Assembly (NCBI GenBank): GCA_029721515.1
Contig: CM056551.1
Span: 30,623,937-30,687,936, forward strand
DNA: 64,000 nucleotides
Direction of reading: 5' to 3'
DNA from: Synanceia verrucosa
Taxonomy: Eukaryota; Chordata; Actinopteri; Perciformes; Synanceiidae
Shown here: piece after piece, positions 1 through 10,980 of the stretch
Numbering within the stretch: position 1 is the first letter of the stretch
Layout: the number at the start of each line of letters is the position of its first letter
Notes under the pieces: generated by a model
What the model was told of the DNA's origin: nothing
Database searches by the model: none
The model's input: only the letters and a program-made list of their open reading frames with translations
Position numbers and translations under genes: made by a program

Positions 1-431
1 GTGTGTATAGCTATAGTTGGTAATCTTGGCGAACTAGCAAGATTTTAAGTGGCACCTCCTTTAAGCTCCACCCCCTCCTCCCCTCCCCTCAGTGGTCTGT
101 CCAAAGCCACGCCCCCTTTCCTGCTAACTGTATTTCTTTTATTAATTTATTGATTTTATATAAAGTAACCTTAACTTTACCTGGTGAAAATGTTTGAGAA
201 CCAGTCCTCATTTACAAACATGACCAGACTCCTTTCTGCAGAGTCTTTGGTTAGATTTCAGTTTGTGGAGGATCATAAAACAGTGATGAGGTCTTTAAAT
301 TATCAAATAGTCTCTTTTTTTTTACTCCACATGCTCCTCTGCAGGACATTTATCTGCTGCTCTGCTTTCATTTCTTTCCATCTCTGCTGCCTGCCTCTAT
401 GGGGGAGTAATGTCCTTCCTCTGATCCTCAG

Positions 432-3400
432 GTGTCCGTTGACTCCAGCTCCTCCATCCACTCAGGAGTGATGCTCGTCCGACCCTCCAGACTCTCCTCC
501 AGCGGCTCGCCGATGCTGTCGGGCGTGTCAGAGTACGAACTGCCTCAGGATCCCCGCTGGGAGCTTCCCAGGGACAGGTAAGAAGGCCAGGTGACCTCCT
601 GAAGGGAAGGTAGTGGTTAGAGACACTGAGATTTTGTCTGAGATGTTAAATTCTTCAGTTATTTCCTGTCATCCCTGAACAGAAAAATGTCTTCTAGTGG
701 TTGTTTGTTATTCTGGATTCATCAGTGAATTCCAGTGTTCTGGATTAAATCTGGGTCTAAAGGCAGCATGTGGGGGGAAAAAACAATATATACAATAAAA
801 CTATGTACTCACGTATGTGAGCGCATAATAATATTAATACATTTGATTTATAAAGCACTTTTCATTAAAAAAAAAAGTGCTACAGATTTGGGGGAAAAAA
901 AACATGATACAATAAAAACACTAAGTTCGACAAATAAAAAACTAGTTATAAAATAGTAATAAAAATAACTTCTGGGGTGGTGTCTTTGAGGATTTTTTTT
1001 CAACATAAAAACCCTCTAGTTTAGACTCTTTGTGCTCATATGAGCTGTATTCATGTCCAAATAATGCTCCTCTCACCTGAATAATCCCAGCAGATCATAC
1101 ACACCTTAATCTGAAAGACTGAACTGGGATTAGTATGTGTTAATGTCCAAACAAAGCCCTGGAGCTGCAGTCTGTAGCACTGAACTTCCTGTTTGTCCTC
1201 AGGCTGGTTCTGGGGAAGCCGCTGGGTGAAGGCTGCTTTGGTCAGGTGGTGATGGGAGAGGCTCTGGGTCTGGACAAGGAGAAGCCCAACCGGGTCACCA
1301 AGGTGGCCGTGAAGATGCTCAAATGTAAGTGGGATGATGGGACGGAGAGTCTGGAGCTATTTATGAGGAACTGCTGACATCCCATAAAAAGGTGTTCATT
1401 AAACTGCACGGAGGAGTGAGGATGAGGAGAAAGTCATCTTTATTATCTACTGCTAAGCACTCCTTAAGACCAGCTGCATCCCAGAATACTCTGGAAAGTC
1501 TCTGCTGGTCCACTTTGACTGTCCTGATGTGAATTCTGTCCCTTAACCTCCAGCTGACGCCACAGAGAAAGACCTGTCAGACCTGATCTCAGAGATGGAG
1601 ATGATGAAGATCATCGGGAAGCACAAGAACATCATTAATCTGCTGGGAGCGTGCACTCAGGAAGGTAAGACCAGGGTCTGGACCAGGTCCAGGGTCTGGA
1701 CCAGGTCCAGGGTCTGGACCAGGGTCTGGACCAGGACCAGGGTCTGGACCAGGTTCAGGGTCTGGACCAGGGTCTGGACCAGGTTCAGGACCAGGGATGG
1801 GTTTAAAACACTGTGAGGCAACAATTGACCTCCACAAAACTGATAGAGAGCAACTCTGAACAACAACTGATCATTTAATCTGTTGATTAATCAATGAGTT
1901 TGCTTTATAAAATGTCAGAAAATATGGATCAAATGTCTGAGTTTATCCAGAAGACTTTGAAATTATTTACAATTTACTGCATGTTTAAAACAGTTTAAAA
2001 TGAAGAAACAATGCAGCTGAACATGAAAAGCAGATTTGACATTTCAAAGTTTTTTAAATTTGAAAAATATGAAAATCATTTACAATAAAATTTAGTGAGT
2101 CTCTATCCTTCAATGTGCAACAAAAAATAGAAACTGTATGCAGTGTTTTTTTTTAAAAACAGGGGACAAAGAGGAGAGCCATGAGTTAAATTACCGTAAT
2201 GACACCATATTGTCTGTAAATCTCAACATCTCAGCTTCCAGATAAACTGCTGGATTTTCTTCTGACACCACAAACTTTTACGTAATTACTGTAATCTAAA
2301 ATGTACATGTGGGACACGTTAGAAAGGGTTAAGTTGCTGAAATTGGATAAGTTAGACTTTTATCCCCTTAAAAAAGACTCAAACTGACTAATGGATCATC
2401 AGATCAGTGATTAATTTATACTGCTGCTTATTGTTTGTACGTTGATCATGGGGTCTGCTCCTGCAGGTCCTCTGTACGTCATCGTAGAGTTCGCCTCCAA
2501 AGGAAACCTGCGGGAGTATCTGCGAGCTCGCCGGCCGCCGGGCATGGAGTACTGCTACAACCCAGACCAGGTCCCTGTGGAGAACATGTCCATCAAAGAC
2601 CTGGTCTCCTGCGCCTACCAGGTGGCCCGAGGCATGGAGTACCTGGCCTCCAAAAAGGTGACGGCAGCGTCTTCTCTGTCTGTACCAAATGCTCTCATCA
2701 TTACCATCATTATTAGAATTATATCTCTTCGTGTCTGTTGTTATTTGAACAGTGCATCCACAGAGATCTCGCCGCTCGTAACGTCCTGGTGACGGACGAC
2801 AATGTGATGAAAATAGCCGACTTTGGCCTGGCGAGAGACATCCACCACATCGATTACTATAAGAAGACCACCAACGTGAGCGTCCTCAGCTCTTCTTTAA
2901 CATCTGTGCTCGAGCAGCTGCAGGACGGATCAAAGTCCAGTCCTTCAGCCTTTTTCTGGTCCCTTCAGTAGCTTCAGTATTAAAACCACTACAGTGAGAA
3001 AGAACTGCATGCTGGCCTTAAATCGACCTCTGTTAAACTAAGCTTTAAGTGTGTCTTCTTAGGGGAATCAAATGAACACAGAGAAAGTGACTTTATGAAC
3101 GTTTAGTTTTATGTCACATCCAGAATTAGCAGCTGCGCTAGCATTAGCTTAGCTTAGCTCATAGCTGCTAGCACAGACAGGAAGTACTTCCCTGATATTT
3201 TAATGTTTTCACACAAGGTGCATATCACTGAGCCATCTGGGAGCTTTTCAAAATAAAACTCAGAAGCATATCGCTGTTGTTCTTCTCCATGACTGAAGCA
3301 GGAAGTTGCTATGAAGGAAGCGTTGAAGAGACAAAATAAAAGCATGAGAGCGTTAAACTGTGACTTCGCTGCCTGACAGCCTCAGTGAAGACTCTGTCAG

Positions 3401-5359
3401 GCTCAGATAAACTGATAAAGACGTGTTGTGTCCTCTCTAACAGGGTCGTTTGCCGGTCAAGTGGATGGCTCCGGAGGCTCTGTTCGACCGGATATACACC
3501 CACCAAAGTGATGTGTGAGTATCAGCGCTCGTTTCCTCTGTCAGTGTTCAGGAGAACATGCTGGTGAAGCTGGTGTTTGTTCTGCAGCTGGTCGTTCGGG
3601 GTTCTGCTGTGGGAGATCTTCACCCTGGGAGGTTCTCCGTACCCTGGAGTCCCTGTGGAGGAGCTCTTCAAGCTGCTGAAGGAGGGCCACCGCATGGACA
3701 AGCCCTCCACATGCACTCATGAACTGTAAGGAGACGCCACACACATTACAGCACGAACACCGAGCAGTGAGGGAACACAGGGCTTTTATTGTGAAATACC
3801 TTCTTCAGTTCCACGTGGCTCAGCTGCTTCATTGATTATTAGACTAGTTTCAAATGTACAGTTTTACCAAAAAAGCTGAAATGTCAAAGCACATTGTTAT
3901 TATTGTTATTATTAGATTTAATTCTTGTTAAGCTCTATATGTTAACATATGTGTGTGTTTTTATATTTCTCCTGCTGATCTGTGAGGCTCTTAAATCTCT
4001 TTCTGGTGGCGTTTCGTATTAAAACTGTTGTTTTACGTGTCGGAGGAATCCCATGGTGCTTAGCAACGTTCTAATGACCGCTCTGTTTGAGTGACCACCA
4101 ATAAAATGAAAACGCTCCAAATGGAAGCAGGTTTCCTGGAAAAGTGTGGAATTTAGTTTTAGTAACGTCCAGATCGGGATGCGTGGGAAAAGAAAAGAAA
4201 AGGTTTTCCAGACAAATCTTTAGGAAGCTCAGAATTAAAGATAAATTATGTTTTTCTTCACCTATGAAAAGTTCTGATCTGTTATTCACATAATAGTTTA
4301 ATTCCATCAGTTTGTATTTAACCAGCATGACCACGAAGCAGGAAGTATAAAGAGCAGCAGCTCCCACCACACTGAAGCCATTCATGTTTCATTTCACACA
4401 CAACTTCTGTACTTCTTAACAAAACCACCATCTTTTCCTAAACATAACCAAGTAGTTCTGTTGAAGGGTGCGTCAGTTATAAAGCTGCAAAAACTGTTTT
4501 TCTACTTATTTTCTACTTGTTTGCTTCAATCAACTGTAAAATAAATACAAAGATAAAAAAAGAAAAATAATGTTGGTGTAAAATGGATAAAGATGTCGGA
4601 CATCTGTGTCTCTAGTTTAAAATTAATTATTGTCTTTCTGATATAAACCTGAAAAAACAATATTTGAACAGCAAAATGTTTGACTTCCGTGTTTTAATGA
4701 TATTTCTTAATTATTTCTAAGATCCATTTAGTTCCGTCTTATTCTGACATATTTCTCTACTTATTCAACTTGTTCGCTGATGACACTGCTTCTTATTTTT
4801 TAAATAGATCCTCATAATAATGTCACTCTTTGCTGCAGATTTAACTCTTAGTGGGATGAATGAAGGTGATTGATCTGATTTTTCATCCCATGTTTAGTAA
4901 GAAGTCTTGAAAAGCAGAATGTGAACAGACGGTCGCTCTTCTGACATGAGCTTTCTTTGATGTGAACGTTTGAAATGTGTGCAGGTACATGATGATGAGG
5001 GACTGCTGGCACGCCGTGCCCTCCCACAGACCCACATTCAAGCAGCTGGTGGAGGACCTGGATCGCAGCCTGGCCATGACGTCCAACCAGGTCAGTCCTC
5101 ATGTGTCCAGGAGGAAACGCTGGTGTCTGCTCAGGGAAGACAAACATTAATAATATAACCGTTTCCTTCTTTCTGCCTGCAGGAGTATCTGGAGCTGTCG
5201 GTGCCTCTGGACCAGTACTCCCCCAGCTACCCGGACACCCGGAGCTCCACCTGCTCCTCCGGCGAGGACTCGGTTTTTTCCCACGACACCGGAGCCGAGG
5301 AGCCCTGCCTGCCAAAGTTCCCCCCCCACCCCAACGGGGCGGCCATCAAGAAACGCTGA
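432..5359 (+). CDS. fgfr1: FGF receptor 1, 3' part: kinase domain and C-tail (5' exons outside window)
   Basis: Receptor tyrosine kinase at the plasma membrane that binds FGFs and signals through RAS-MAPK, PLC-gamma and PI3K. Coding exons: 432-577, 1203-1324, 1554-1664, 2467-2657, 2753-2875, 3444-3514, 3588-3725, 4985-5090, 5183-5359. All phases agree, giving 394 residues and a stop. Visible motifs are the juxtamembrane SEYELPQDPRWELPRDR, glycine loop GEGCFGQV, VAVKML lysine, catalytic HRDLAARN, DFG, activation-loop tyrosines in DYYKKTTNG, and APEALF. The tail contains QYSPSYPDTRSSTCSSGEDS and ends in IKKR. From family memory this tail fits FGFR1 better than FGFR2, 3 or 4. Extracellular Ig and transmembrane exons lie left of the window. 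No breaks are seen. Whether this is the a or b fish duplicate cannot be told. Confidence 0.95.
660..745 (+). repeat. Dispersed repeat family B, copy 1
   Basis: This fgfr1 intron segment contains CCTGAACAGAAAAATG followed by an AGTGGTTGT core and CCAGTGTTCTGGAT. The same succession occurs near 33285-33370, and its first half near 26225-26270. It is a short interspersed element or fragment of unknown class. Confidence 0.6.
768..960 (+). repeat. A-rich retroelement tail fragment
   Basis: A-rich intronic sequence with TTTATAAAGCACTTTTCAT and two stretches resembling GGGGGAAAAAA..ATACAATAAAA. It looks like the 3' tail of a fish LINE or SINE duplicated in place. The family is not identified. Confidence 0.4.
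1668..1798 (+). repeat. 12-bp-class minisatellite in fgfr1 intron
   Basis: About ten tandem copies of variants of GGTCTGGACCAG, some extended by GTCCAG or GTTCAG. The array begins four bases after the splice donor at 1664/1665. Units such as GGTCCAGGGTCTGGACC can fold into 7-bp-stem hairpins. Open frames across it on both strands are by-products of the period. Confidence 0.9.
3060..3355 (+). repeat. Dispersed repeat family A, copy 1 (fgfr1 intron)
   Basis: Carries GGGAGCTTTTCAAAATAAAA, CAGAAGCATATC and GAGACAAAATAAAAGCATGA in order. The same motifs in the same order occur at 21480-21705, and part of them at 21120-21250 in lgi3. Probably a non-autonomous transposon; no terminal repeats were identified with confidence. 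Confidence 0.6.
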
Positions 5360-6310
5360 TACCTCACGTCCGTTCAGACAAACGCTGACATTTCCTCCAC
5401 CGCCTGCCTCATGGGGTTGGACTCTTCCCCACGTTCCCAGAGATGAAGCTACAGGAAAAAAAAACTGAGAAAGGCTTGGAGAGGCGCCTCGTAGGACTCG
5501 TCGAGGCGAACAACGTTAATGAGGCACTTTGTATTAAACAGGAGCGTCAGATTAAACTCCACTTCCTCTGGTCAGGAGAAGCTAAAGGACTGACAGGTCG
5601 TCAGGGTTTTCTGTTTTTTTTGTTGTTTTTTTTCATCAGTGACGAACAATATTCAGACCAAATCCAGAGAATATCCAGCACCGTGCTTCACTGTCTTCTT
5701 GTAAATACAGTTAGGAAATTATAAATATATATATATATATATTTACATTGTACTCTTATTTTTATTACCATAATTGATTTATTTTCTTTTGTACCAGGAT
5801 GCTTTTTGTTTGATCCATTTTTTTTATTAAATATAGTGTTTAGGGGCAGATTGTTACAGAAAATATCTATGAATTGATGAGGATCACATGGCCAGTTTGT
5901 TTTTGTTTTTTTTTTTTTGTTTTGATTCCCTCTAAATTTACAGCGTAATCACAGATGGAAAAAATATATATTGGGTTTTTCTATTTTTTAACTGTAAGTG
6001 CTTTTCATGACACAAACCTGCGGTACAGTGAGTCAGTGTTTCAACAGAGAGGGAAATATTAGCTGTCTGTCTGTACGCTGGGTGTGTCGGATGGTCTCGA
6101 CTGTAAATATTCCTGGTTGTTGTTAAAAATCCAGTCTTGCTTCAGTCAACGTCGTGCACTTCCACTGTGCACGCCTTCTCCTGTGATGAACTCCTACTGT
6201 AAACGCTTCGACGGGAGTTAACATTCGCCACCGCATAACTCCTGATGAAGGGTCGCAGAACACGTATGTCATCGTAAAAGGATTACATTAAATAAAAATG
6301 CTATCGAAAA
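5360..6310 (+). other. fgfr1: fgfr1 3' UTR with poly(A) signal
   Basis: AT-rich sequence after the TGA at 5357-5359. A canonical AATAAA at 6291-6296 is the most likely poly(A) signal; an ATTAAA lies near 5826. An (AT)n run sits near 5724-5742 and poly(T) runs near 5905. The UTR end is inferred from the signal only. Confidence 0.6.
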
Positions 6311-8009
6311 ACAAACCGCCCAAAGGCTCTCAGAGTTTGAACTCCATAAACGGGTCTATAAATATCGGGATTTTCATGTTTGTGATGTAAATCATGTTTG
6401 CAGAGATGGAGGGCCGCCGCCCCGTTGTGTTAGCGCTGTGTTGCTGGGGGCTTATGGGATATGATAATGTGCTGCTGACATCAGAAGAAATGTTTGGCGG
6501 CTGCCGGGAGCCTGTAGGCGGCAGTAAACGTGTAATTTATGGCCGTGGGAATGGCTCGGCGAGTGCTGGCGCTACACTTCCATCCATCAGCCGTCACCAG
6601 CCTCGATGCCCGGGTCTGGCTCTGGCTTCCTGCCATCGGCTGATGCATCACCTGGACCGCAGTCACCACGCAACAGGCCACAGCGCTGGGCTCTCGACCT
6701 CTTTTAAAAGCTCGGGTCAATGCAGTTAGCACCTCCTGTGCAGACTGTATTACAGAGGAGGTGGGGGGAGGACGCTGTTTGCTAACAGAGAACAGATCCG
6801 TGGTGCAGTTGAGTCCGAGCTGCTGGGATTTGTAAAGCAACACCGACCTTCAAGGCTACAAGGTCACGTCTGGCCGACTGGAAGCTGCCATCTCCAGATT
6901 AACAAACTAACATGTTTTTGGGAGGAAAAATATCATCCACTCCTGGAAACGGAGGTGGTGGTGGTAATAAAAGGTGTAATCTCTGCCGTGGTTGAGGTGA
7001 TGATGAAGAGCTCCATTTAAGAAGAGAAAGAAGAGCAGAGGCCTGGCTTTATAACCTGCTAATGGAGCATTAGGTCGTGTGTTATCACTTTCTGACAGAT
7101 GGCACAGGAAGAGAGCAAAGTTCATCAGCTGGCTTTGTTTTGCAGCGATGGACGCACAGCAAGGTGTTTGTTGTTGTGTTTGGGGAATGTGACAGCGTCC
7201 AGTTAAACTGCTGCGTCCTGTTTTCGTCTTCCAACAGAAATTACATTACATCTGATGACTGAAAGGGAGGATTTCATACAGCAACGCCCCCATACGATTT
7301 AACGTGCCCCATCATTGCAGCTTATTTTTTAAGCTTGTCTGCCCTTAATTGCAGGATGCATATTTATAAAGTAAAGCAGCCCACAGTGGTTGAAAAACAA
7401 CGATGAACCAAAGCTCTGAATTGGAAGTTGTGGGTTAATTATCGTACCACAAAAAATGTCCAAAATTCTTGACCAAAATATTTTTTCCTTTCAGTCTGAA
7501 TAAGAACAAAAAAGACTTTATACCAACAACCTGATGAGTTGTATCAGTTTTACTAAACCATTAATGGCCGCAGGATCGGAAACATGAATTATGATTTGTT
7601 TTACAGACAAAGAAATGATGACAAACCAGCAGAAGGTGAAGTCTGGACTGTCTGTGGTTGCATATGAATTTCCATAACGACAGAAATCATCAGGTTTCCA
7701 TGGTTACACTTAATACTTACTTAACACTTAATGTCGTGCCTTCAGTTATTCAGAGTTAACTATAATCACAAATATCTGATTCAGGGTTTGCTTGTAGCTC
7801 AACTCTCTAAAAAGTCCAAGATGGCGACGACAGCTCCCCCCCCAAAAAAACAGCTGGTGACGTCACAGCGGCGACAGGTTTTCTACAGGTAGTTATGACG
7901 GTTGGTATTTGAGTGTTTTGAATGTGTCAACATTCAAAAAAAAAAAAAAAAAAAAAAAAAACTCCTCCAGATGTTCAGCTTCTACTTTGTGTTTAGAGCT
8001 GGCTAGCAT

Positions 8010-8660
8010 GCTAACACGCTAAGCTCAGTTTGTGAATGTTGTAAACGTTGGCTCCTAGCATGCTAACAAGCGGCCACTAGTATTGTGCGCTTGTTAGCAT
8101 GCTAACGCTAGCACTGCTACAGTCCCAGGGAGACACTAACTCTGTTTATTTCGTGTGAGTCCCGCTGTGTTACAAGTTGTAGTTTGATGCTAAAAGGAAT
8201 GGCCCTCTTTCAGATATTCAGCTGTACTTTGAGAACGTGAACTGCCAAACTGAATGCTAAACAGCATAAGGACACTGCTATTGTGCGCTTGTTAGCATGC
8301 TAACGCTAGTACTGCTACAACCTCAGTGACTTGCCTAAATATATTTCTGTTGAGTCTCTCTGGTTTACAAGTTGTAGCGTGATGCTAAATGACCAGAGTG
8401 ATCATTTAAAAGGTCATTGTGCTGTATTTTACTCAACTATTATTCCAAGTATTGCCCTGTTTCAGACTAGAAACGTTAGCATGCTAACACAAAGGTAGCT
8501 TTGCTGAACAACATGTTAGCACTGTTGTTGTGTGCTTGTTAGCATGCTAACGCTAGCATTTAGCTCCAGCAGCAGTCTCAGCGAGCTGCTAACTTTATTT
8601 CTAGTGAGTTCCTGCTTTACAAGCTGCAGTGTGACACTAAATGATTAAAAGGCAAATGTG
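8010..8660 (+). repeat. Three diverged tandem copies of a ~200-250 bp block with a 14-bp palindrome
   Basis: Three copies begin near 8086, 8284 and 8532, each with GTGYGCTTGTTAGCATGCTA continuing into ACGCTAG. Each is followed about 60-80 bases later by TTTACAAGYTGYAG and GATGCTAAA or GACACTAAA. The core GTTAGCATGCTAAC is a perfect palindrome. The copies differ by many substitutions and indels. Confidence 0.75.
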
Positions 8661-9559
8661 ATATATTTTATAAGACATATTGGACAGATTGCTTGTTTCA
8701 AATCTTGTTCATTTAAATATTTATGATAATTTGTTTCTTTCTGTGGCCAATTCAACATCTTAAAGACATCAACTAATGAGAAATCATCTGGAAACTGTTC
8801 CAGAAGTCAGTAATACCAGCAGGATGAGGCAAGACCATGCATGTTTGGTGGCCTGTTAGATGGATTGCTTTGTGTTCTTGTTTACCAGAGATGGTTTGAT
8901 TTATTCCAGTTTGGGATTATCATCTCCAGGTCTCCAGAGGAAAAAAAGCCTGGGCCTGCCCGTTAATCTCCACCCTGTGTGTGCTTCCCATCAGCGGTGA
9001 CAGATGACCTGCCCTTCAACTATCTGCCACCCCGAGGAGGCGATCGTCAATCAGAGGATGAGCCCCATCGAGGACAGAGGGTCCTGAGGAGGCTGACGCC
9101 AGCGGTGATGCTGGTCCTGGTGGTGACGGTGTGTATGTGTGTGTTTCTGCTTATTACTGGGCTCCAGGAAAGAGGCAGCGGTGACATCAGCCTGTTGTCG
9201 TGCCCCTCTGCCTGCACACAAATGAACTGATTATTTATGGGAGCGAGGGAGGAGAGTTTAGTGGAGCTGTCAGTTCACACGAGGGTTACAGCAGCGCAAT
9301 ACTGCAACTCATGAATATGTCTCTGGCCAGCGTCCATGTGCAAGGTGAAGGAGACGTGTTTTTTGTCCTTGCATTCCTCCCCATAAAAAAAAGAGGCCTC
9401 AGACAGTTCAGGCATGAAGTGTGCCAGTAACCACAGCAGACAGGCTTAGATCACTGCTTTCACAACTTGTTTTTCTGATGTTTGCTCGCTGACACATTCT
9501 CCATCCTCATTAACAACAGTTAAGAGGACTAGCAGATGTTTTGAGAATATATATCAAGA

Positions 9560-9720
9560 TCAAATCAAAAGCCTTAATTGTCACTGTGTAACAGTGCACA
9601 CAAAAACATAAAAAACAAGTAAAAAAAGTATAAATAAAATAAGATAGCAATATAGTAAATAATATTTGCAGTTTTTACAGTAAGACATGCATTCATATTT
9701 TTAAGAGGAGAGATACTGCA
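9560..9720 (+). repeat. Retroelement tail fragment
   Basis: Begins ATCAAATCAAAAGCCTTAAT and TGTCACTGT, then A-rich sequence. It resembles the widespread fish LINE/SINE tail seen again near 24748-24980. No coding part is present. Confidence 0.4.
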
Positions 9721-9739
9721 CATCTGTGTTCAAAGTTAT

Positions 9740-9960
9740 TGCACATTTATAACTATTCAGTTATTGCACAGTTATTAACACATTTGATGTTCCCTGTAAT
9801 TACACACATTATTCTCAGTTACTCCTCAGTAGTATTATATATGCATACTCAGCAGTATTATATACTCGGTTATTTCTCAGAACTATTATATACTCAGTTA
9901 TCGCTCAGTTGTATTTTATACTCAGTAGTTTTATATACTTGGTTATTACTCAGCTTACGA
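9740..9960 (+). repeat. Degenerate AT-rich tandem repeat
   Basis: Irregular repetition of TATTATATACTCAG-like and GTTATTGCTCAG-like words at about 30-40 bp spacing. It is too diverged for a clean consensus. Confidence 0.5.
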
Positions 9961-10654
9961 CGCATGAGCACATGCTTCATGAATTATTGCACATGTATTT
10001 CACATGGTAGAGTCATGTGTTGTAGGTGATAAAATGTGTTTTTTTTGGGTGTAGTCCACTCTTGAGGCCGTGTGTTGTATTCAGCAGATTTGTGGTATTT
10101 TTAATGATATTTTGGAAGCGTCTCAGTGCTGAACTCTGTTGGCCTCCTGGAGCAGGAATGACAGTGAAGGCAGTCCTCTCCTCTGACTCTCTGCTCTTTG
10201 CTCGTTGATATCTGGGTCTCCACAGAGGCCCCGGGCCCCTGTTTGTGAGCTGGCTGTCTGTATGACGGGTCCCCCGGTGCCCCGACGGCTCTGTGGGACA
10301 GACGAAGCAGAAGGGATGAGTCTGGGTCACGAACCGTCACTCACTGTCGTCTCTGAGTCGCTGCTCTTTTCCTTCTTTTCTCCACATCAGCAGAAAACAA
10401 GCAGAGACGTTTTCAGGAAAGAGTCAAGAGTTCACTTCACTGTAAACATGATGAGAAGTACCGAATGCTCTCTGAACAAACGAGACTGAACACACCGCCA
10501 CAAACAATATTTATCTTCACCTGTCCACTGTACTGATGCTTGTTTCTCAAAAATATCATGTCAACTGCAGCATGTTGTAATATCAGTATTGTGATATTAG
10601 TCCTAATTTTTATGCACACGATCCTTTATTCCTCCTACAAACAGCAGATAAGTA

Positions 10655-10980
10655 GACAATAAGATAAGATACATCTTTATTAAACCAACAGCATCAGAGC
10701 AGAAAAGGTAAAGTGACAGAACAATGTGAAGAGATATTTAAAAAAAAAAAATTAAGAGCAGCAACACTGGAACAAGGACAATATAGAAAAAGAGCTCATA
10801 GCCGTTTTTATTGTATATATACATGCACATACACACACACACACACACACAGCATTGGTACATACGTAAATATTTTTTCATATATTTAAGTGTCTTTTTA
10901 TTTTTATATGCTGGTGTGTTCTGCTGTTTCTGCATGTTTGCTGCTGGTTGCTTGACTGTTCCTGTGGATTAATAAACTAT
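10655..10980 (+). repeat. Retroelement tail fragment with (CA)n
   Basis: Starts AATAAGATAAGATACATCTT and continues ATTAAACC, a phrase typical of fish retroelement tails. It contains a (CA)n run at about 10830-10851. No open frame of note. Confidence 0.4.

Noticed and set aside
1595..1816. Small proteins of WTR or PGPDP repeats on both strands
   Set aside because: Only the first part is the real fgfr1 exon (1554-1664). The rest is minisatellite translation.
6394..6729. 111-residue frame downstream of fgfr1
   Set aside because: No recognisable domain, and a similar-length frame is open on the opposite strand. More likely noncoding, possibly regulatory.
8979..9230. 83-residue frame with a hydrophobic segment (MLVLVVTVCMCVFLLITGL)
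   Set aside because: The hydrophobic part comes from a GTG/TGTGTG run. There is no family match, no partner exon and no clear splice sites.
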